Shown here in pieces: positions 1 through 7,183 of a stretch of 64,000 bases of DNA. Source of the stretch: Candidatus Solirubrobacter pratensis (lineage in GTDB: Bacteria > Actinomycetota > Thermoleophilia > Solirubrobacterales > Solirubrobacteraceae); contig NZ_KE384480.1 in assembly GCF_000425945.1 (NCBI RefSeq), positions 776,599 to 840,598 of the forward strand, read 5' to 3'. The notes below the pieces were generated by a model, which was not told the DNA's origin, searched no databases, and worked only from the letters and a program-made list of their open reading frames with translations. How positions within the stretch are numbered: the first letter of the stretch is position 1; each line of letters begins with the position of its first letter. The position numbers and the translations under genes were made by a program.

Positions 1-135
1 GCGCGGGAGGCCGACCTTCGCGGCGAGCGAAGCCGCGGAGTGCGGCGTCGCCAGCTCGGCCAGCAGCCGCGCGCGGATCGGGTCGAGTGCGGTGATCGCG
101 GCCTCGGGCCGTTCGATGACCTCGACGTCGTGCAT
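1..135 (-). CDS. ArsR-like winged-helix regulator, N-terminal part (runs off window)
   Basis: The 45 visible codons start at an ATG reading leftward from 135. They encode a short leader (MHDVEVIERPEAAI) and then helices of a winged-helix DNA-binding domain, with DPIRARLLAELATPHSA and SLAAKVGLPR as the start of the helix-turn-helix. This is the usual opening of ArsR-type repressors. The rest of the protein, including any ligand-binding part, lies outside the window. A perfect palindrome overlaps the start codon and is probably its own operator, which suggests autoregulation. The family is inferred from this fragment only. Confidence 0.6.
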   Translation of the reverse strand, partial: MHDVEVIERPEAAITALDPIRARLLAELATPHSAASLAAKVGLPR

Positions 136-154
136 TGACAAGAAAGTTTGTCAA
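135..154. promoter_or_regulatory. Palindromic operator TTGACAA-N6-TTGTCAA
   Basis: A perfect 7-bp inverted repeat with a 6-nt spacer (TTGACAAGAAAGTTTGTCAA). Its first base is the last base of the regulator's start codon on the minus strand. It is AT-rich against a GC-rich background and fits a homodimer-binding site for the adjacent winged-helix regulator. Its position implies that binding would block transcription at or just before the start codon. Confidence 0.55.
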
Positions 155-221
155 GCCCTACGGCTGAAGTCAAGAAGGACCCGCGAGGGCGACGCGGCAG
201 CACCGCGCGCGGGCGCCGCGC

Positions 222-1514
222 CTACTCGCTCGCCGAGGCGACCAGCGAATCGATCGTGCCGAGATGCGCGCGCACGCGCTCTGCCATCCCGTCCAGCACC
301 CGGCGCGCCTCCTCGATGCCGCCCGCGGCGTTCGTGAGCTGCACCTTGATCCGGCGCACGTCCTCCATCGCGCCCAGCGCGCGCTCGACCTCGCCGCGCA
401 GCGCCAGCGCGTCCAGCCCCGAGGCGTCGCCGCGCGCCATCACCACGCGCGCGCGGGCCAGCGAGTACGCGACCTCGAGCGCCAGGCGGGAGCCCTCGTC
501 CGGGTCATAGACGACGAAGAGCTTGTCGCCGCCGACCTCGCGCAGCGCCGGCGCGCGCGCCGGCAGCTTCTCCTCGGAGGGCACGACCCAGACGCCGTAG
601 TCGGCCGATCGCGTCGCCATCGCCTCCTCGAGCTCGGCCAGCGCCTCCTTGCGGGACTTGCGCGAGTTCTTGGCCTCGAAGACGATCCGGCCGCGCGGGG
701 CGCCCGAGCAGCCGTCGATGTCCACCACCACGTCGCCCTTGCGGCCGCCGAGCCCGCGCAGGTCGCCCACGGCGTCGCAGTCGTCGCCCTGCCCGCGCGC
801 GATCGCGTCGATCGCGTCCGCCACCGCCTCCTCGTACGGACGTCCCTTGGCCGCCGAGCGCTCCAGCTCCGCCGCCACGCCCTGCGCCTTGTCCTTCTCC
901 GCCTGCAGCTTCTGGATCTCCAGGTTGAGCGCGATCATCTGCTCGCGCATCCCGTCGAGCTGCTGCTCCTGGCGCATGGCGGCCTCGCGCGCCGCCCGCA
1001 GGTGCGCCGCCTTGAAGTCCGCCAGCGGGTTCGACCCGTCGGCCGAGGAGAATTGCCGCAGCAGGTCCTCCCGCATGCGCGCGGACTGCTCGTTCATCAC
1101 CGCCTGCAGGCGATGTTGCACGGCGGCGGACGACTCGTCGCCGAACAGCCGCTGCAGCTCGCGGGCCAGGTGCCCGTTCTCGGCCCCGAAGACCTCGTCG
1201 ACCTTGGTGCCGAAGAACTCCGCCACGACGCGCGCCTTGTCGGTGAACGCCGTCTCCACCTCGCGCGAGACCTTCTCGAACTCCCCGCGCACGAACTCGG
1301 CGTCGATCCCCGCGTGCTCGCGCTCCAGCACGCGCGCGCCGATCTCGATCGCGTCGTTGACCACCCGCGCGGCGTCCTCCCCCGCGTCGATCCGCGCGCG
1401 GACGAACGCGGCGGCCGCCGGATCGTCGACGACGAGGTTCTCGACGAGCACGCGCCCCATGAGGACGTGGACCCGCTGCTGGCGAAGTGGCGTGGCGGCT
1501 TCCATGACGGACAA
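222..1514 (-). CDS. Coiled-coil protein with PD-(D/E)XK-like C-terminal domain
   Basis: 430 aa, not assigned to a named family. The N-terminal 150 residues are helical, and residues about 160-225 form a long charged coiled coil rich in Q, E, K and A (EIQKLQAEKDKAQGVAAELE). A compact domain follows, in which an acidic patch (KGDVVVDID) is followed by a strand with RIVFEAKNS. The D...E-x-K spacing is typical of restriction-endonuclease-like folds. The C-terminal 80 residues return to helix. Proteins with this layout are thought to act on DNA, but catalysis here is inferred from the motif alone. The gene lies 15 bp downstream of acylphosphatase on the same strand and may be co-transcribed with it. 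The start MSVMEAAT has two nearby ATGs. Confidence 0.6.
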   Translation of the reverse strand: MSVMEAATPLRQQRVHVLMGRVLVENLVVDDPAAAAFVRARIDAGEDAARVVNDAIEIGARVLEREHAGIDAEFVRGEFEKVSREVETAFTDKARVVAEFFGTKVDEVFGAENGHLARELQRLFGDESSAAVQHRLQAVMNEQSARMREDLLRQFSSADGSNPLADFKAAHLRAAREAAMRQEQQLDGMREQMIALNLEIQKLQAEKDKAQGVAAELERSAAKGRPYEEAVADAIDAIARGQGDDCDAVGDLRGLGGRKGDVVVDIDGCSGAPRGRIVFEAKNSRKSRKEALAELEEAMATRSADYGVWVVPSEEKLPARAPALREVGGDKLFVVYDPDEGSRLALEVAYSLARARVVMARGDASGLDALALRGEVERALGAMEDVRRIKVQLTNAAGGIEEARRVLDGMAERVRAHLGTIDSLVASASE

Positions 1515-1529
1515 GCCACGGTACGTGCG

Positions 1530-1802
1530 TCAGCGGACGGAGAAGCCCTCGAGGCCCTCGGGCTCCTCCGCGCTCACGTCCACCTGCGTCACCGAGGCAT
1601 GGCCGGGGCCGCCGCGGACGAAGCCGACCATCGCCTCGACCGCCTCGTGGTCGCCCTCGAACACGGCCTCGACGGTCCCGTCGGACGTGTTGCGCGCCCA
1701 GCCCGCCACGCCTAGACGCTCTGCTTCCCGGCGCGTCGCGTCGCGGAAGAACACGCCCTGCACCCGGCCGTGCGCGATCACCCTGCGGCGAGCGACTCCC
1801 AC
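1530..1802 (-). CDS. acyP: Acylphosphatase
   Basis: 90 aa, the normal size for this family, which hydrolyses acyl phosphates such as acetyl- or 1,3-bisphosphoglyceryl phosphate in the cytosol. The signature GRVQGVFFRDATRREAERLG carries the phosphate-binding loop and catalytic Arg. GWARNTSDGTVEAVFEG carries the catalytic Asn and the second family signature. A GTG at 1802 follows a CCCAGG that could serve as a weak ribosome site; a second in-frame GTG eight codons in (before IAHGRVQGV) is the alternative start. It heads the leftward pair with the coiled-coil gene. Confidence 0.92.
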   Translation of the reverse strand: MGVARRRVIAHGRVQGVFFRDATRREAERLGVAGWARNTSDGTVEAVFEGDHEAVEAMVGFVRGGPGHASVTQVDVSAEEPEGLEGFSVR

Positions 1803-1839
1803 CTGGGTACCGTAGACCCATGAGGAGCGTTAGCGAGCC

Positions 1840-2778
1840 GTGACCGCGCTCGAGGGCGAGCTCGACGCCTGCGGCGGCGCCGCCGCTCCGGCGACGGCGA
1901 CCGCTCGCCTGCGCCAGGTCCTGGCCTCCGCCCTCAAGCACGGCCGGGACGAGCTCGCCAAGCCACGCTCCGGCTACGAGGCGCCGGTCGAGATCGGGAT
2001 CGCCGCCCAGAACGGCGGCCTGATCGCCGCGACGCCCGCGGAGGCCGCCCTGCGCGCCGATCCGCAGGTCGCCACGGGGCGCGAGTGGCTGCTCGTCGCC
2101 GCCACCGTCGGGGCGCTCGTGGAGCTGGCCGGAGCCCAGGCGCCGCACGGCCCGCATGACCTCAAGCTCAAGGCGGGGGAGCTCCCCGGCGGCTTCCTCG
2201 TGCTCTCCTATCCCGGCTGCGAGCTCGACCCCGAGCTCGTCGAGCTGGCCTTCGAGGACCACGCCGGCACGCTGGACCGCCTGCGCGCCCGCGCCTACGC
2301 GCTCCCGCCGGGCGTGATCGACGAGGTCGAGCTGCGCGATCCGATCGGGGCCGGGCACCCCTTGCGCGTCGCCGAGGCGGTCGCGCGGCTCAACGGCCAC
2401 CCGGCGGACCCCAAGGAGGTCGAGGCCAACGAGGAGACGCTGTACGACCTGCTCGGCCGCGGCGATCACGCGACGCGTCCGCACGAGGACCCCGATCCCG
2501 GCCGGCGCGTCGCCCGCCGGATCCTCCAGCGCCTCGACGGCATGGGCAAGTGGGGCGGCTACCACACCGAGTTCGCGCACCTGGCGCGCGGCTTCGCCGG
2601 AAACGATCGCGCGCTGGCGCAGGAGGTGGGGGAGGCCCTGCTGACGGCCGGCCTGCTCGCCGAGAAGCCGTCCGTCGGCCAGCGTCACGTGTACCTCAAT
2701 TCGCGAAGGGCAGCGGAGATCCGCCGAATGATCGACACCGGCGAGGTCCCAGCGGGTATGAAGCTGCCCACGCGATGA
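1840..2778 (+). CDS. Conserved hypothetical protein (312 aa)
   Basis: I do not recognise the family. The protein starts at GTG 1840 with an AGGAG about 14 nt upstream. An ATG at 1819 runs into a stop after seven codons, so it is not the start. Two parts are visible: residues 1-190 look alpha/beta (GGFLVLSYPGCELDPELVEL), and residues 220-312 look like a winged-helix segment (YHTEFAHLARGFAGNDRALA, then a wing and a short basic tail). Its stop overlaps the start of the acyl-CoA-ligase-type gene by ATGA, so the two are translationally coupled and probably share an operon. No catalytic motif was identified. Confidence 0.6.
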   Translation: MTALEGELDACGGAAAPATATARLRQVLASALKHGRDELAKPRSGYEAPVEIGIAAQNGGLIAATPAEAALRADPQVATGREWLLVAATVGALVELAGAQAPHGPHDLKLKAGELPGGFLVLSYPGCELDPELVELAFEDHAGTLDRLRARAYALPPGVIDEVELRDPIGAGHPLRVAEAVARLNGHPADPKEVEANEETLYDLLGRGDHATRPHEDPDPGRRVARRILQRLDGMGKWGGYHTEFAHLARGFAGNDRALAQEVGEALLTAGLLAEKPSVGQRHVYLNSRRAAEIRRMIDTGEVPAGMKLPTR

Positions 2779-4403
2779 AGAAGATCCCAATACCCACCGA
2801 GCTGGTCACCAAAGTCGAGACGCTCGTCACGCTCACGCGCGCGGGGATCGTCCATCCGGAGCGCCCGGATCACATCTTCCACACCGTCCGCTCGCTGATC
2901 CGCTTCGGCACCACGCCCGCGGCCGGCTACAGCGCCGACGCGCGCAACTACGCGAACCAGCCGGCCGTGATCGACGAGCTGGGCACGCTCAGCTTCCGCG
3001 AGGTCCACGAGCGCAGCAACGCGCTCGCGCACGCCCTCGCGGACGACGGCATCGAGGCGGGCGACAACGTCGCGATCATGTGCCGCAACCACCGCGGCTG
3101 GATCGACGCGACGGTCGCGTGCTCCAAGCTCGGTGCCAACTCGCTGTTCCTCAACACCGCGTTCTCGGGCCCCCAGCTGGCCGACGTCGCCAAGCGCGAG
3201 AAGCCGAAGGCGGTGATCTACGACCACGAGTTCGCGGACGTCCTGCACGACGCGGCACGCAGGCGCAAGCGCTACGTCGCCTGGCACGACCCGGAGGACG
3301 GCTCCAGCAGCGACCCGCGGCTGGAGGACGTGATCGCCGGCGGTGACGCGTCCGACGTCACGCCGCCGCGCGAGCAGGGCCGCGCGATCATCCTGACGTC
3401 CGGCACGACCGGCTCGCCGAAGGGCGCCAACCGCTCGATGCCGAGGTCGATCGACCCGATCGCCGCGCTGCTCTCGGTCATCCCGCTGCGCTCGCGCGAG
3501 AAGACGATGATCGCCGCGCCGCTCTTCCACGCCTGGGGCTTCGCCCAGTGGGCGCTCGGCATCAGCCTCGCCAGCACCGTCGTGCTCAAGCGCAAGTTCG
3601 ACGAGGAGGCGACGCTCTCGCTGACCGCCCAGCACGAGTGCACGGCGCTCGTCGTGGTGCCGGTGATGATCCAGCGCATCCTCGAGCTCGACGACGAGGT
3701 GCTCGACCGCTACGACCTGAGCAAGGTCCGCGCGGTCCCGGTGTCCGGCTCGGCGCTCCCCGGCTCGGTCTCCGACCGCTGGATGGACCACTTCGGCGAG
3801 AACCTCTACAACCTCTACGGCTCGACCGAGGTCGCCTGGGCCACGATCGCCACGCCGCGCGATCTTCGCGAGGCGCCAGGGACCGCGGGCAAGCCGCCGC
3901 GCGGCAGCGTCGTGCGGATCTACGACGACGGCGGCCGGCCGGTCGCGCGCGGGGAGACGGGCCGCATCTTCGTCGGCAACGACGTCCAGTTCGAGGGCTA
4001 TACGGGCGGCGGCAACAAGGACGAGATCGACGGGTTGCTCTCCTCCGGCGACGTCGGCCACTTCGACGACGCCGGGCGCCTGTTCATCGACGGCCGCGAC
4101 GACGACATGATCGTCTCGGGCGGCGAGAACGTCTTCCCGGCCGAGGTCGAGGACCTCCTGCACAACCACGACGCGATCGCCGACGTCGCCGTCTTCGGCG
4201 TCGAGGACGAGAAGTTCGGCCAGCGGCTGAAGGCGGTGATCGTCACGCGCAACGGGGCCAAGCTGAGCGAGAAGGACGTCAAGGACTACGTCAAGTCCAA
4301 CCTCGCCGGATACAAGTCCCCGCGCGACGTCGTGTTCCTCGACGAGCTCCCCCGGACATCCACCGGAAAGGTGCTCAAGCGCGAGCTCAAGGACGTCTCC
4401 TGA
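2775..4403 (+). CDS. AMP-dependent acyl-CoA synthetase/ligase
   Basis: 542 aa member of the adenylate-forming (ANL) superfamily, which activates a carboxylic acid with ATP and transfers it to CoA. Motifs appear in order: the P-loop LTSGTTGSPKG (about residue 205), YGSTE (about 347), the hinge region SGDVGHFDDAGRLFIDGRDD, GGENVFPAEVED, and the C-terminal catalytic Lys in PRTSTGKVLKRE (about 530). Length and motif set match fatty-acyl or medium-chain CoA ligases; the acid substrate cannot be read from sequence. The ATG at 2775 overlaps the preceding stop (ATGA). A longer in-frame extension to 2550 lies inside the upstream gene and was rejected. Confidence 0.88.
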   Translation: MKKIPIPTELVTKVETLVTLTRAGIVHPERPDHIFHTVRSLIRFGTTPAAGYSADARNYANQPAVIDELGTLSFREVHERSNALAHALADDGIEAGDNVAIMCRNHRGWIDATVACSKLGANSLFLNTAFSGPQLADVAKREKPKAVIYDHEFADVLHDAARRRKRYVAWHDPEDGSSSDPRLEDVIAGGDASDVTPPREQGRAIILTSGTTGSPKGANRSMPRSIDPIAALLSVIPLRSREKTMIAAPLFHAWGFAQWALGISLASTVVLKRKFDEEATLSLTAQHECTALVVVPVMIQRILELDDEVLDRYDLSKVRAVPVSGSALPGSVSDRWMDHFGENLYNLYGSTEVAWATIATPRDLREAPGTAGKPPRGSVVRIYDDGGRPVARGETGRIFVGNDVQFEGYTGGGNKDEIDGLLSSGDVGHFDDAGRLFIDGRDDDMIVSGGENVFPAEVEDLLHNHDAIADVAVFGVEDEKFGQRLKAVIVTRNGAKLSEKDVKDYVKSNLAGYKSPRDVVFLDELPRTSTGKVLKRELKDVS

Positions 4404-4465
4404 TCGGACGCCGGATGCGTCCGTCCGATGCGGGCCGGATGCCCGCAGCGGCTACCGTATTCGTC

Positions 4466-4990
4466 ATGTCCCAGCGCACCGACACGTTCGATCTCGGGCG
4501 CCTCCGGCTGACCTCCGGCGAGGGCCGCCGGCTGGACCTCGACGTCCACGTCGACCCCTTCTCCTATGGCGGATCGCAGTACTCCGTCGACCCGGAGCTC
4601 GTGCGCGCGCGCCTGGACGTCTCCCGCACCACCGGCAGCGGCTGGGCGCTGCGGCTGCGCTTCGAGGCGGGCGTGACGGGTCCGTGCATGCGCTGCCTGG
4701 AGCCCGCCCAGCCGAGCTTCGCGGTCGACGCCTACGAGATCCACCAGCCCGGCACCGCGGACGAGGAGATGCTCTCGCCATACGTCGACGCCGAGGGCGC
4801 CGAGGTCGACCTCGAGGCCTGGGCGCGCGACGCGCTCGCGCTCGCGCTGCCTGCGCAGCTGACCTGCCGGCACGACTGCGCCGGCCTGTGCCCAGAGTGC
4901 GGCGCCAACCTCAACGAAGAGCCGGAGCACGCCCACGAGGCGGCTCCGAGCGCGCGCTGGGCGAAGCTCTCCGAGCTGAAGTTCGACTAG
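4466..4990 (+). CDS. YceD/DUF177 family protein (23S rRNA accumulation protein)
   Basis: 174 aa. The family sits next to rpmF in most bacteria and, from work in plants and E. coli, is linked to 23S rRNA accumulation. Visible features are the cysteine pair GPCMRCLEPA in the middle and the C-terminal LTCRHDCAGLCPECGANLN, which form the conserved zinc-type cluster. The ATG at 4466 is chosen because TACCGT, a -10-like hexamer, lies 7 nt before it and the N-terminus aligns with the family from there. rpmF follows after 32 bp, which supports the assignment. Confidence 0.88.
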   Translation: MSQRTDTFDLGRLRLTSGEGRRLDLDVHVDPFSYGGSQYSVDPELVRARLDVSRTTGSGWALRLRFEAGVTGPCMRCLEPAQPSFAVDAYEIHQPGTADEEMLSPYVDAEGAEVDLEAWARDALALALPAQLTCRHDCAGLCPECGANLNEEPEHAHEAAPSARWAKLSELKFD

Positions 4991-5004
4991 CGCGCGCGGT
5001 TCGC

Positions 5005-5010
5005 TACCCT
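5005..5010 (+). promoter_or_regulatory. -10-like hexamer TACCCT before rpmF
   Basis: TACCCT within GCTACCCT ends 12 nt before the rpmF ATG, with no clear Shine-Dalgarno between them. The same arrangement recurs before ftsY, nfeD and rpsP, which supports a real promoter element giving a very short leader. No clear -35 was seen. Confidence 0.4.
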
Positions 5011-5022
5011 TCTGCGTCGCCT

Positions 5023-5223
5023 ATGGCCGTCCCGAAGCAGAAGCAGTCGCACGCGCGCACCACGCAGCGCCGGAGCCAGCACAAGATCACCGCCCCGGCG
5101 GTGAACGGCTGCCCGCAGTGCCACCGGCCGCGCCGTCCGCACCGGGTGTGCCCGCATTGCGGGTTCTACGCCGGTCGCGAGGTCGTGCACGTGCACGACC
5201 ACGATCACGACCACGACCACTAG
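5023..5223 (+). CDS. rpmF: 50S ribosomal protein L32
   Basis: 66 aa. It begins MAVPKQKQSHARTTQRRSQH, the family hallmark. Two zinc-binding pairs follow, CPQCHRPRRPHRVCPHCGFY. The C-terminus ends in an unusual His/Asp run (HVHDHDHDHDHDH), longer than normal for L32 and potentially metal-binding. It lies between the YceD-like gene and plsX, the standard order. Its stop is 4 bp before the point where plsX homology begins. Confidence 0.95.
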   Translation: MAVPKQKQSHARTTQRRSQHKITAPAVNGCPQCHRPRRPHRVCPHCGFYAGREVVHVHDHDHDHDH

Positions 5224-5227
5224 AGCT

Positions 5228-6250
5228 CTCACCGTCGCGGTCGACGTCAACGGGGCCGACAAGGGCCCGGTTGAAGTAGCCCGCGGAGCCGCCCGCGCCG
5301 CCGCGGGTGGGATCCGCGTCATCCTCTTCGGTCCCGCCGCTTCGATCGGCGCGGTGGCCGACGGGGTCGAGGTCGTGGACGCCCCGGTCTCGATCGCCAA
5401 GGATCCGGACCCCGCGCGTGCCGTTCGGGCGAACCCCTCGTCCTCGATCGTGCAGGCGGTCGCCGCCGTGGCCGCGGGCGACGCGGACGCGCTCGTCTCC
5501 GGCGGCTCGACCGGCGCCGCGCTGGCGGCCTCGCTGTTCACCTTCAAGCGCGCGCGGGGCGTGCACCGGCCGGCGCTCGCACTGATCGTGCCTGTACCGG
5601 GCGCGCCGTTCCTGCTGCTCGACGCGGGCGCCAACGTGGAGGTGCGGCCGGAGCACCTGGTGCAGTTCGCGCACATGGGCGCGGCGTTCATGGAGGCGGT
5701 CATGGGCGTCGCCTCCCCGCGGGTCGCGCTGCTCTCGAACGGGACCGAGGCGTCCAAGGGGCCGGAGAACGTGCTCGCCGCCCACGCCGCGCTCGCCGGG
5801 ATGCCCGGCTTCATCGGCAACGTCGAGGGGTTCGCGATCGGCACGGGCGTGGCGGACGTGATCGTCGCCGACGGGTTCACCGGCAACGTGGCGCTGAAGG
5901 TGATGGAGGGGACCTCCGCGGCACTGCTGGGCGCCGTGCGGGGAGCCGCGATGTCCTCGCTGCGGTCCAGGCTCGGCGGCCTGCTGCTGCGGCCCGCGCT
6001 GCGCGGTCTGCGGTCGGAGATCGACCCGGAGGAGCAGGGCGGCGCGGTCCTGCTCGGGCTGCGCAAGCTGGTCGTCGTCCCGCACGGCTCCTTCGGCGAG
6101 CGCGGCTTCGCGCGCGCGATCGAGGTGTCCGCGCGCGGGGTGCGCGAGGACGTCGCGGGGCGCACGCACGAGCGGCTTGCCGCGGCGGGCGCGCTGCGGC
6201 GCGCCGAGGGGGCGTCCGAGGCGGCCGCTAGCGTGCCGGAGACGCCATGA
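5228..6250 (+). CDS. plsX: Phosphate acyltransferase PlsX
   Basis: Makes acyl-phosphate from acyl-ACP for phospholipid synthesis, peripheral at the membrane. Family motifs are clear: SGGSTGAALAASLF, LLLDAGANVEVRPEHLVQFA, LSNGTEASKGPE, FIGNVEGF and DGFTGNVALKVMEG. The N-terminal family signature (normally VDAMGGD) is present but altered to VAVDVNGADKGP at 5234-5270. No ATG, GTG or TTG exists in this frame between the upstream in-frame stop (5102) and GTG 5354, which would delete that signature. I therefore mark the coding region from 5228; the true start is probably non-AUG. The stop overlaps the acpP ATG (ATGA). Confidence 0.88.
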   Translation, partial: LTVAVDVNGADKGPVEVARGAARAAAGGIRVILFGPAASIGAVADGVEVVDAPVSIAKDPDPARAVRANPSSSIVQAVAAVAAGDADALVSGGSTGAALAASLFTFKRARGVHRPALALIVPVPGAPFLLLDAGANVEVRPEHLVQFAHMGAAFMEAVMGVASPRVALLSNGTEASKGPENVLAAHAALAGMPGFIGNVEGFAIGTGVADVIVADGFTGNVALKVMEGTSAALLGAVRGAAMSSLRSRLGGLLLRPALRGLRSEIDPEEQGGAVLLGLRKLVVVPHGSFGERGFARAIEVSARGVREDVAGRTHERLAAAGALRRAEGASEAAASVPETP

Positions 6251-6498
6251 CCCGTGACGACGTGTTGAGTCTCATCCGCGAGCACCTTGCCGACGAGCTG
6301 GAGCTCGATCCGGCGCGCATCCAGGAGACCACGCACTTCCGCGAGGACCTGTCGGCCGACTCGCTGGACCTCTACTCGCTCGTGCAGGAGCTGGAGGACA
6401 CCTACGGCATCAAGATGCCCGACGAGGACGCCGCGCGCATCCACACGGTGGGGCAGGCGGTCGACTTCGTGCTGTCCCACACCCCGACGAGGCCCTGA
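6247..6498 (+). CDS. acpP: Acyl carrier protein
   Basis: 83 aa, the usual ACP length. The attachment serine for 4'-phosphopantetheine is Ser39 in LSADSLDL. The rest is acidic and helical (ELELDPARIQETTHF, ELEDTYGIKMPDED). It carries growing acyl chains in fatty-acid synthesis and donates them to PlsX, whose gene ends in the same ATGA. The only unusual point is the long open junction into rnc, which starts 3 nt after the acpP stop. Confidence 0.93.
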   Translation: MTRDDVLSLIREHLADELELDPARIQETTHFREDLSADSLDLYSLVQELEDTYGIKMPDEDAARIHTVGQAVDFVLSHTPTRP

Positions 6499-6501
6499 CC
6501 G

Positions 6502-7179
6502 CTGCACGAGCTCCACGACCTGCTCGAGCGCCTGCCGGACGACCTGGCCCGCCAGGTGGTGACGCACTCGTCATGGACGGAGCGGCGGGAGGAGTCGTAC
6601 GAGCGGCTGGCCTTCTTGGGCGACTCCGTGCTCGGGCTCGCCATCACGACGCATCTCTATCCGCGGCTGCAGGCCGACGCCTACGGCGCCGGGCGGCTGA
6701 CGAAGATCCGCGCGCAGGCGGTCTCGGGCCGCTCCTGCCGGGCGGTCGCCGAGCGGCTGGGAATCCCGGAGCGCCTGCGCGCGGCGGCGCCGCCGGAGCT
6801 CGCCGGGCCGGCGACGGAGGCGTTGGCGCGGACCGAACGGGTACTCGCATCGGTGATCGAGGCGGTGATCGGCGCGTGCTATCTGGAGTTCGGCTACGAG
6901 AAGGTCTTCGCCGCGGTGGTGGAGGCGTTCCAGCCCGAGATCGAGCAGGCGCTCGCGCATCCTGCGGACTTCAAGTCCGCCCTGCAGGAGCGGCTGGCGC
7001 GGCGCGGCACGGTCGTCGCCTACGAGGTGACCGCGGAGGAGGGGCCGCCGCACGAGCGGACCTTCGAGGTGGTCGCGCGCGTGGACGGCGAGGAGATCTC
7101 CCGCGGCTCGGGGCGGTCGAAGAAGGACGCCGAGCAGGCGGCGGCGGAAGCGGCGTTGGAAACGATGACGGCGGCGTGA
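6502..7179 (+). CDS. rnc: Ribonuclease III
   Basis: Cleaves double-stranded RNA in rRNA and mRNA processing. The RNase III domain shows THSSW, the signature ERLAFLGDSVLGLAITTHLY and the metal-binding helix ASVIEAVIGACYLEFGY. The dsRNA-binding domain occupies about the last 70 residues, ending GSGRSKKDAEQAAAEAALE. The first canonical start in frame, GTG 6556, would give MVTHSS and remove the first helix. The upstream stretch LHELHDLLERLPDDLARQ matches the family N-terminus and begins with CTG at 6502, three bases after the acpP stop, with a GAGG about 10 nt before it. I therefore take CTG 6502 as start (225 aa). Confidence 0.88.
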   Translation: MHELHDLLERLPDDLARQVVTHSSWTERREESYERLAFLGDSVLGLAITTHLYPRLQADAYGAGRLTKIRAQAVSGRSCRAVAERLGIPERLRAAAPPELAGPATEALARTERVLASVIEAVIGACYLEFGYEKVFAAVVEAFQPEIEQALAHPADFKSALQERLARRGTVVAYEVTAEEGPPHERTFEVVARVDGEEISRGSGRSKKDAEQAAAEAALETMTAA

Positions 7180-7183
7180 GCGC

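Noticed and set aside
2550..2774. N-terminal extension of the acyl-CoA ligase to 2550
   Set aside because: The extension overlaps the 312-aa gene and is Arg/Gly/Pro-rich; the family N-terminus starts at ATG 2775 in an ATGA overlap.
505..2790. Long minus-strand ORF of 761 aa
   Set aside because: It overlaps acyP, the coiled-coil gene and the 312-aa gene in another frame and is Arg/Gly-rich without domains: a shadow ORF caused by high GC.
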